DNA of 26,702 nucleotides. It comes from UBA1543 sp964596375 (GTDB lineage Bacteria > Pseudomonadota > Zetaproteobacteria > Mariprofundales > Mariprofundaceae). The stretch spans positions 1-26,702 of the forward strand of contig CAZQTO010000012.1 in NCBI GenBank assembly GCA_964596375.1, in the 5' to 3' direction. The translations under genes were made by a program, and so were the position numbers. Positions 21,265 to 26,702 of the stretch are shown here, in pieces; position 1 is the first letter of the stretch; every line of letters begins with the position of its first letter. The notes under the pieces are model-generated. The model was not told the origin of the DNA, searched no databases, and saw only the letters and a list, made by a program, of their open reading frames with translations.

Positions 21265-22136
21265 CTCGCCACCCCCGTCGTTAGGGGAAGTTCGCGGTGA
21301 CGAATGAGCGGCTCCACGCCCATGTTCTGACGCACAAACTCAGCCATCTGTTCGGTCATATATACCGAACGGTGCCTGCCGCCACTGCAGCCGAAAGCCA
21401 GTGTAAAATAGCGTTTCCTTTCCCTGAGCATCTGCGGCCATATAAAGCTCAGCCACTCCTGCAGTCTTTGTATGGCCTCATCAACCTCGGCATGGCTTTG
21501 CAGGAAATCGATAACCGGGGCATCGCGGCCGGTCAGGGTGGCCATGCCGTTTTCGTAGTGGGGATTAGGCAGGAAGCGCATATCGATAACCATATCGGCA
21601 TCCGGCGGGAGGCCGAAGCGGTAGCTGAACGACATGAGGGTGAGCGTCAGGTTGGCGCCTTTATCACCTTTTTGCATTTGCTGCTGTCGCCAGAATGTCT
21701 CTACCCTGTCGGCCAGCTCATAGGGATTCATCGCGGTGGTGTTGAGCACCAGATCGGCGCTGTCACGCAGCGCCAGCAAGGAGGTTCTTTCCATGCTGAT
21801 CGCTTGCGGCAAATCCTCATGCGGGGCGAAAGGGTGGCGACGGCGTACAGTGGAGAAGCGGCGTTGCAGTGCAGCATCATCCGCTTCAAGGAATAGCAGT
21901 TGCCAGTCGGGATTGTTTTTGCGCAGCAGGGCAAGCTCGTCATGTAATTCCTGCGGCGAGGCGCTACGCACATCGGCACATACCGCCATCTGCCTTCCCT
22001 GGCGTTGTACAGCCTCGGCCCATCCACCAAGCAGGGTCAGTGGCAGATTGTCGGTACAAAAACAGCCAACATCCTCCAGCGCATGCAGGGCCGTGCTTTT
22101 TCCCGATCCGGACAGGCCGGTGATGATTATTCCCAT
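21261..22136 (-). CDS. rapZ: RapZ-type RNase adapter / NTP-binding protein
   Basis: This 291-residue protein has a Walker A motif at the very start (TGLSGSGKST, residues 6-15) and the C-terminal signature FGCSGGRHRSVYMTEQMA. RapZ binds nucleotides and, in E. coli, the small RNA GlmZ, and recruits RNase E to control glucosamine synthesis. Its C-terminal domain is the RNA- and metabolite-binding part. Outside enterobacteria the role is less clear, but the gene is commonly next to hprK and ptsN, as here. ATG 22136 lies 32 bases after the hprK stop. Confidence 0.94.
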   Translation of the reverse strand: MGIIITGLSGSGKSTALHALEDVGCFCTDNLPLTLLGGWAEAVQRQGRQMAVCADVRSASPQELHDELALLRKNNPDWQLLFLEADDAALQRRFSTVRRRHPFAPHEDLPQAISMERTSLLALRDSADLVLNTTAMNPYELADRVETFWRQQQMQKGDKGANLTLTLMSFSYRFGLPPDADMVIDMRFLPNPHYENGMATLTGRDAPVIDFLQSHAEVDEAIQRLQEWLSFIWPQMLRERKRYFTLAFGCSGGRHRSVYMTEQMAEFVRQNMGVEPLIRHRELPLTTGVAS

Positions 22137-22168
22137 ACGATTAGATCCACAAATGGCCCGGCAAGACC

Positions 22169-23119
22169 TTAGCCCTGCCCTTGCTGAATGCGGTTTTCAA
22201 GCTCCTGCATGAAGGCCTTCCCGCTCTCAATGCCGCGTTGTTTGAGCAGCTGATTGCGTGCGGCGACCTCGACCAGTACGGCAAGCGAGCGGCCCGGGCT
22301 GACCGGCAGCAGCCCCTTGGGGATGCGAACCTCGTGCAACAGGATGCTGGAGTCCTCGCCGATCAGACGCATTTGTTCGGACATGTCATCCCAGGGAATA
22401 ACTTCCAGAACCAAGCCCACCCGTTTGGCATCGGTAATGGCTGCAGCGCCGAACAGGTCGCGAATATTGAGAATGCCGATGCCGCGTATTTCCATATGAT
22501 ACTTCAGTGCCTCGGGGCTTCGCCCGACGAGCACATCGGTGCCCACGCGTGACAGCTCAACCATATCGTCGGCTATCAACCGATGGCCGCGTGATACCAG
22601 TTCAAGGGCAATTTCGCTTTTACCGATCCCAGAGCTGCCGGTGAGCAATACGCCAAGTCCGAATATGTCCATATATACGCCATGCTGAAAGGTGCGCGGC
22701 GCCAACCTTCTGCTCAGATACAGCATCATATTGGTCATGAAGGTTTGGGAATCCAGCGGAGTTGATATCAGTGGCGTATCGGTGCGCTTAGCCGCTTCCA
22801 GCACGATGTCCGGCACGTGCATGCCATAAGTGACAACCACAGCCGCCAGGCGCAAATCGAATACGGCATCCACAGACTTCTTTCTCTCTGCTTCCGGGCG
22901 GGTGGCAAGATAGCCGAGCTCCGATTTCCCCACGACCTGCAGGCGGTAGTCGTTCAGCTTTTCAAGATAGCCGGCAAAGGCCAGTGATGGCTTCTCAACG
23001 CGCGGATGATCAATGTATCGCCCCAGCCCGGCCTCGCCGCCAATCACCGTCATTTTGAGCACTTCAGCCTGCTCTTTGAGCAGGTCGGCAACGGAAACGC
23101 GGCTATAGTCTTCGTGCAT
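22169..23119 (-). CDS. hprK: HPr kinase/phosphorylase
   Basis: This 316-residue protein has a P-loop TGSSGIGKSE (160-169) after HGVYMDIFGLGVLL with a conserved His146, then the RHRLIADDMVELSR-like and IRGIGILNIRDLFG segments of HprK/P, and a C-terminal VAARNQLLKQRG. The N-terminal domain (1-130) matches the family. It phosphorylates and dephosphorylates HPr at Ser46, which is present in this operon. In Gram-negatives with an incomplete PTS it usually regulates other processes. Start ATG 23119 is 5 bases after the ptsN stop. Confidence 0.94.
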   Translation of the reverse strand: MHEDYSRVSVADLLKEQAEVLKMTVIGGEAGLGRYIDHPRVEKPSLAFAGYLEKLNDYRLQVVGKSELGYLATRPEAERKKSVDAVFDLRLAAVVVTYGMHVPDIVLEAAKRTDTPLISTPLDSQTFMTNMMLYLSRRLAPRTFQHGVYMDIFGLGVLLTGSSGIGKSEIALELVSRGHRLIADDMVELSRVGTDVLVGRSPEALKYHMEIRGIGILNIRDLFGAAAITDAKRVGLVLEVIPWDDMSEQMRLIGEDSSILLHEVRIPKGLLPVSPGRSLAVLVEVAARNQLLKQRGIESGKAFMQELENRIQQGQG

Positions 23120-23124
23120 GATGA

Positions 23125-23580
23125 CTATCTTGGCGAAGCGGTCTGAACGGCGAACAATGAAGAAACCTCTTCGGCTGTTTCAGCCTCCATCACTGCACGT
23201 CGCACTGATTCCTTTTGCAGAGCCCGAGCCAATCCGGCCAGCAGTTCAAGGTGTGAACGATCTTCATCCTTTGGGGCCAGCAGTACGACCACGATATGCA
23301 CTGGTTGGCCGTCGATGGCATCGAAATCGATGCCATCGGCATGCCGGACCAATGCAGTGATCGGTGTCTCAAGGTCAGGCAGGCGACCATGGGGAATGGC
23401 AATGCCATGCCCGATGCCTGTGCTGCCGAGCTTTTCCCGCTCCATGATGACGGCCATGGCCGCATCAAGGTCTACCGAGGGTAGAGCCGCAAGCACCTCC
23501 GCGATGATAGCTGTCTTGCTGCCCGATTCGGAATGCAGCAGTACGGCATCTGCGGGGATAAGGGAAAGGGCTTCGGTCAC
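23125..23580 (-). CDS. ptsN: EIIA(Ntr), nitrogen-type PTS regulator
   Basis: This 151-residue protein has the phospho-accepting His64 in GIGHGIAIPHGRLPDL, the EIIA(Fru/Ntr) hallmark. EIIA(Ntr) is phosphorylated through the PTS chain and controls targets such as potassium transport and sigma-54-linked genes. The start is GTG at 23580, which overlaps the hpf stop as GTGA; there is no in-frame ATG before family homology begins. The order rpoN, hpf, ptsN matches that in gamma- and betaproteobacteria. Confidence 0.95.
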   Translation of the reverse strand: MTEALSLIPADAVLLHSESGSKTAIIAEVLAALPSVDLDAAMAVIMEREKLGSTGIGHGIAIPHGRLPDLETPITALVRHADGIDFDAIDGQPVHIVVVLLAPKDEDRSHLELLAGLARALQKESVRRAVMEAETAEEVSSLFAVQTASPR

Positions 23581-24140
23581 GCCTGCTCAGGGGCAATCCA
23601 GCCCAGTTTGCCATCATGCCGGCGATACAGCACATTCATGCTGTTGGTTTCTTCATTGGTGAATACCAGTAGTGGCTGGCGATCCGACAGTTCCAGTTGC
23701 ATCACAGCCTCGTCGACGCTCATCGGCTTGACGGATATATGTTCTTGTTCCAGCACGCCAGGAACATGATCGGCAGGGATTTCGTCTTCGTGTTCGCCCA
23801 TCTCCAGCACTTTGTGCGAAACGGAAATGGAAGATTCGTTGAGGGGAACACTTTGATGCTTGCGCATCTTTGCCTTGTAGCGCTTGAGCTGACGGTTGAG
23901 CTTGTCGACCACGCCGTCAATTGAGGCATACATATCCTCGGTCTCATGGCTGCCATGAACGGTCAGCCGGTTGGCCTGAATGGTTACCTCACAACGCTGA
24001 CGGAATTTCTCGACGCTCAACACGACATGAACATCCACCACCTGATCGAAGGAATGCTTCAGATGCAACAGCTTCTCTTTGGTGTATACCTTAAGCGGTT
24101 CAGTTAATTCGACATGCCTTCCTGTAATCGATACTTGCAT
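23577..24140 (-). CDS. hpf: Long-form ribosome hibernation promoting factor
   Basis: This 187-residue protein starts MQVSITGRHVELTEPLKVYTK and has an N-terminal HPF/RaiA domain (about 1-100) and a C-terminal dimerisation domain (about 130-187, VKPMSVDEAVMQLELSD to NVLYRRHDGKLGWI). Long HPF joins two ribosomes into inactive 100S particles in stationary phase or stress; the enterobacterial protein is short, so this is the longer type. AGGAGG precedes the ATG at a suitable distance. It lies 32 bases after rpoN and before ptsN. Confidence 0.95.
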   Translation of the reverse strand: MQVSITGRHVELTEPLKVYTKEKLLHLKHSFDQVVDVHVVLSVEKFRQRCEVTIQANRLTVHGSHETEDMYASIDGVVDKLNRQLKRYKAKMRKHQSVPLNESSISVSHKVLEMGEHEDEIPADHVPGVLEQEHISVKPMSVDEAVMQLELSDRQPLLVFTNEETNSMNVLYRRHDGKLGWIAPEQA

Positions 24141-24172
24141 TTACTACCTCCTGGTGTGTCACGTTGTGCCAG

Positions 24173-25537
24173 CTATTTCTTTCGGCGCTGGCTGGTGGGC
24201 GGAATGCCCAAACTCTCTCTGTATTTCGCCACTGTGCGGCGGGCTATTTCTATACCTTCGGCACCCAGGCGATCCGCAACCGCCTGATCTGAAATGGGTC
24301 TGCCTGCCGGTTCGGATTCGATCAGTGACTTGACCCTGAGTTGAACCCGATGGACCGATATCGTGCCTCCACCGCGGGTCGGCAGACCGGCGGAAAAGAA
24401 ACGGCGCATCTCGATCAGGCCCAGCGGCGTTTCAGCGAATTTGCCATTGGTGACGCGCGAGATAGTCGACTCGTGCAAGCCGACATCCACGGCCACATCC
24501 TGCAAGGTTAGTGGCTTCAGGCCAAGTAGGCCGTATTCAAGAAAGGCCCGCTGCCGACTGGCCAGACAGGTCGCCACCTTATGCAGGGTTTCGCGCCGTT
24601 GATCCAATGCGTGCAGCAGCCACTTCGCTTCGCGTGTGGCGTTGTTTATAAATTCGCGATCTGCGCCCTGCCAGCTGCGCCCCTGCCATTGATCGCTCAT
24701 GCGAACGCCCTGCCAGCTGTAACCCGGCACCTCTATCTGGATATCGCCCTGAGGCGTACGACGGAAGATGATTTCCGGGCGGATATAGATATTTTCCTGA
24801 CCACGCAGGCTATGTCCGGGGTAGGGGTCGAGTCTGCGCAGCCTAGCCCGCGCATCGGCTATGGCCTGTTCGCCGCAATCCACAAGCTTGGCCAATGTGG
24901 CATCGCTTTCCTGCAGCGAGTCATGAAAATGTAATAGTAACTGGCGGGCCAATGCATCACTGGCGTCATCCAGTTGCAGCAGCAGACACTCAGTCAGATC
25001 CCGGGCGCCAATGCCTGGTGGGTCAAGTTCGTGAATAACACTGTGCAGGGCCTGCTCCAGACCCGCGGCTGTACAGCCCAGATCGGTGGCTGCCTCATCA
25101 AGATCGACGCGCAGGTAGCCGTCATCATCGAGCATGTCGAGCAGGGCATGGGCCATGTTGCGCATGTCGTCCGCCATCGGCTGCTGGTCAACCTGCTCGT
25201 GCAGGGATTGCGCAACGGTCTGCTCCTCCTGCCATTGCAGCTCGCGCATGTCCGGGTCGTCAGTGCCGGCGGACTGGGCATACATCGATTCCCAGCGATT
25301 GTCTCCAGACTCGCGCCATTCAGCCTGCGCCTCGGCTTCCTGAGCGTTTGCCTCGCTTTCAGCCTTGCCCGGATCCGTCGGGCGTTCAGCAATCTCCAGC
25401 ACCGGGTTGCTCTCAAGACATTCCTCGATATAGGTGTCCAGATCCATGGCATTCATGGCAAGCACATTGAGGCTTTGGGCCATCTGCGGGGTTAAAGCCA
25501 GATGCTGGCCAAGTTTCGTTGCCAGTTTAGTTTGCAT
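24173..25537 (-). CDS. rpoN: RNA polymerase sigma-54 factor
   Basis: This 454-residue protein has region I with LATKLGQHLALTPQMAQSLN and CLESNPVLEI, an acidic region II (about 50-105), the core-binding domain, and the helix-turn-helix VDVGLHESTISRVTNGKF. The RpoN box ARRTVAKYRE (432-441) recognises the -24 element. Sigma-54 needs AAA+ activators; none is in the window. The gene heads the series with hpf, ptsN and the PTS regulators. In many proteobacteria lptB precedes rpoN, but here grxD is upstream with a 127-base gap, so rpoN probably has its own promoter. Confidence 0.96.
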   Translation of the reverse strand: MQTKLATKLGQHLALTPQMAQSLNVLAMNAMDLDTYIEECLESNPVLEIAERPTDPGKAESEANAQEAEAQAEWRESGDNRWESMYAQSAGTDDPDMRELQWQEEQTVAQSLHEQVDQQPMADDMRNMAHALLDMLDDDGYLRVDLDEAATDLGCTAAGLEQALHSVIHELDPPGIGARDLTECLLLQLDDASDALARQLLLHFHDSLQESDATLAKLVDCGEQAIADARARLRRLDPYPGHSLRGQENIYIRPEIIFRRTPQGDIQIEVPGYSWQGVRMSDQWQGRSWQGADREFINNATREAKWLLHALDQRRETLHKVATCLASRQRAFLEYGLLGLKPLTLQDVAVDVGLHESTISRVTNGKFAETPLGLIEMRRFFSAGLPTRGGGTISVHRVQLRVKSLIESEPAGRPISDQAVADRLGAEGIEIARRTVAKYRESLGIPPTSQRRKK

Positions 25538-25614
25538 GTGCAGGTCTGATCCTTATCAGGGTGTCGGGGATTGCCGAAACGGCAGTTTCAACGGAGAACA
25601 TCATCGCTAACTTA

Positions 25615-25643
25615 TTTATAAACCAGCAAACGCCATTGCACAA
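25615..25643 (-). promoter_or_regulatory. Candidate sigma-70 promoter for rpoN
   Basis: Read on the - strand, TTGTGC (25643-25638) and TATAAA (25620-25615) are separated by 17 bases. The -10 matches at five of six, the -35 at three of six. The predicted start is about 70 bases from the rpoN ATG. Found by eye. Confidence 0.4.
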
Positions 25644-25664
25644 GTCATTTATTCGGTTTGTGGG

Positions 25665-26012
25665 TCAGTTTTCCTGAGCCGGGCGGAGCGGAGCGAGCAG
25701 TGCCTCCAACTCTCCGTTGGCGGCCATCTCGGTGGTAATGTCGCAGCCGCCGATGAATTCCCCCTTGATGTAGAGTTGCGGAATAGTCGGCCAGTCGGCA
25801 TAAATCTTGATACCCTCACGAATGGCAGGGTCCAGCAGGACATTTACTGCGGCGTATGGCACTGCAGTGTGATTCAGAAGGGCTACCACGCGCTGCGAAA
25901 AACCGCATTGCGGAAACTCGGGCGTGCCCTTCATGAAAAGCACCACTTCGTTGGCCTTTACCAGATTATCAATGCCCTGCTGAATCGGATCGGACGGTGT
26001 TGCGTCGGTCAT
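25665..26012 (-). CDS. grxD: Monothiol glutaredoxin (Grx4/GrxD type)
   Basis: This 115-residue protein carries the CGFS active site at 36-39 within FMKGTPEFPQCGFS, followed by the WPTIPQLYIKGEFIGGCDI segment that binds glutathione. Monothiol Grx proteins hold a 2Fe-2S cluster with glutathione and deliver it to targets, often as a complex with BolA, whose gene is directly upstream here. AGGAG lies 5 bases before the ATG. The bolA stop is 17 bases upstream, so they are an operon. Confidence 0.96.
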   Translation of the reverse strand: MTDATPSDPIQQGIDNLVKANEVVLFMKGTPEFPQCGFSQRVVALLNHTAVPYAAVNVLLDPAIREGIKIYADWPTIPQLYIKGEFIGGCDITTEMAANGELEALLAPLRPAQEN

Positions 26013-26029
26013 GTTTTCTCCTGTCAGTA

Positions 26030-26284
26030 CTATTGCGGCGCGCTGGTTGTAAGAGCCAGCGCATGTACGCGCTTGCGCATATGATCACCCAGAGCTGCAT
26101 AAACCATCTTGTGCTGCGCTACGCGGGTTTTCCCCTCGAAGGCAGCAGAAATCACGCGCATCTCAAAATGGTCGTCACCGGAGAAGAGCCCGACTTCAAC
26201 CCGTGCGTCCGGAATGTACCGGCGCACGAGTTCGGCCAGCTGTTCCGGTTTCGGTATGGATGTATCCAGATTGGCGTGCGTCAT
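26030..26284 (-). CDS. bolA: BolA-family protein
   Basis: From ATG 26284 this is an 84-residue BolA/IbaG-type protein. It shows LFSGDDHFEMRVISAAFEGKTRVAQHKMVYAAL (motif summarised) with the conserved His of the RVAQHKMVY segment that helps bind a 2Fe-2S cluster with Grx. The short C-terminus favours the BolA/IbaG-like small forms. The frame is open upstream to 26392, but the added 36 residues are not BolA-like. A second ATG lies three codons upstream, so the start is not certain. Pairing with grxD supports a role in iron-sulfur cluster trafficking. Confidence 0.92.
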   Translation of the reverse strand: MTHANLDTSIPKPEQLAELVRRYIPDARVEVGLFSGDDHFEMRVISAAFEGKTRVAQHKMVYAALGDHMRKRVHALALTTSAPQ

Positions 26285-26299
26285 GTGGCACATGCTAAC

Positions 26300-26327
26300 C
26301 CGATGTGCGAGCAAAGGAACACATCGG
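26300..26327 (-). promoter_or_regulatory. 8-bp inverted repeat in the bolA leader
   Basis: CCGATGTG (26300-26307) and CACATCGG (26320-26327) form a perfect inverted repeat with a 12-base loop, 16-43 bases upstream of the bolA ATG. It could be an mRNA hairpin affecting translation or a spaced operator. No T-run follows. Confidence 0.35.
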
Positions 26328-26392
26328 CTGTTTGGGGTTATTTGCCCAGGCTGAGTTGTTGTGTTTGCGCACAAAATAATTTGGCATAGCAT

Positions 26393-26702
26393 GGCTCATC
26401 ATGTGATGCAGATCACTAAATTTTGTGCTTTGGGTTCAAAGTCGACAAGCTTTTTCATCTTGGATTCAGCTTTCCCCATCAGCGTTTCGGCTGCATTCAA
26501 GAGTAACAAACTTTGCTATCAGGGGGTTTATTTATGTTTTCACTTTTTCCATCTTCTCTGATAAAGAACAGCAAGCATAGAGCTAGAAAATACTCGTAGA
26601 AGTACCCTACTCTCACTGATAAGCTTTATATAAATGTTTTCTTCTCATTTGTGTTATTTAGGAATGATTTAATTCGGTTTAAGCATAGGAATGCTGGCGT
26701 TC
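26393..26702. other. AT-rich stretch without a convincing gene
   Basis: The last 310 bases are clearly richer in A and T than the rest of the window. The longest frame (about 66 codons from 26361) is low-complexity and overlaps the bolA upstream region; I do not accept it as a gene. A weak short frame from ATG 26534 (21 codons, after AGGGGGT) is also unconvincing. The stretch holds a CRP-like palindrome and may be the control region of a gene beyond the window. Confidence 0.5.
26402..26417. promoter_or_regulatory. CRP-like site TGTGA-N6-TCACT
   Basis: The sequence TGTGATGCAGATCACT matches the CRP consensus TGTGA-N6-TCACA at nine of ten conserved bases, with flanking A/T residues also fitting. 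It is 118 bases from the bolA ATG and could serve bolA or a gene to the right. Some FNR- and CRP-family proteins share this core. No crp gene is in the window, so the binding protein is unknown. Confidence 0.45.

Noticed and set aside
24141..24172. Sigma-54 promoter between rpoN and hpf
   Set aside because: The 32-base gap has no TGGCAC-N5-TTGC pattern.
26361..26561. 66-codon frame on the + strand near the right end
   Set aside because: No ribosome site, low-complexity hydrophobic/Ser-rich content and it overlaps the bolA upstream region.
1..26702. CRISPR array, tRNA, rRNA, insertion sequence or phage genes
   Set aside because: No regularly spaced repeats, cloverleaf, transposase-like or phage-like protein was seen in any frame.

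Overview
This window looks like ordinary chromosome from a Gram-negative proteobacterium. The evidence is lipoprotein and outer-membrane receptor genes, a TonB system, hpf-ptsN-rapZ next to rpoN, and GrxD/BolA. Base composition is moderately GC-rich except for the last 300 bases. The mix of an hprK-containing regulatory PTS, hemJ and a compact TonB operon fits a deep-branching proteobacterium; a Mariprofundus-like zetaproteobacterium is my guess, made from general resemblance and not proven. I see no insertion sequence, phage gene, CRISPR array, tRNA or rRNA.

Layout, left to right. (1) 1-2244, + strand: the 3' end of thiG, hemE, and a NYN-LOTUS putative RNA-processing protein. (2) 2281-5797, - strand: hemC, a strong hairpin terminator, prlC (oligopeptidase A) and a small YajD-like HNH protein. 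(3) 5989-9263, - strand: a solute-binding lipoprotein gene overlapping by 4 bp a hybrid sensor kinase gene, with no transporter genes beside them. (4) 9449-9868, - strand: hemJ. (5) 10068-16549, + strand: a tight run of exbB, exbD, tonB, a TonB-dependent receptor, a His-containing periplasmic protein, a polyferredoxin-like membrane protein and a TauE/SafE-DsbD-like membrane protein. (6) 16639-17790, + strand: a class I aminotransferase. (7) 17843-25537, - strand: rpoN, hpf, ptsN, hprK, rapZ, EIIA(Man), HPr and EI in a nearly gapless series, followed by bioB. (8) 25665-26284, - strand: bolA-grxD. The final 310 bases carry no convincing gene but hold a CRP-like palindrome.

How the genes work together. 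HemE, HemC and HemJ are three steps of heme synthesis, scattered over three transcription units. The EI/HPr/EIIA(Man)/EIIA(Ntr)/HprK/RapZ set has every phosphotransfer and HPr-kinase part but no sugar permease, so it is most likely a purely regulatory PTS, co-transcribed with sigma-54. The exbB-to-SafE operon is the most interesting region: it carries its own energy-transducing complex, one receptor, and inner-membrane redox proteins, which suggests uptake of a metal or metal complex followed by redox handling in the inner membrane. The lipoprotein/kinase pair looks like a ligand-sensing module. Several palindromes and short reading frames in leaders are listed as candidates only.
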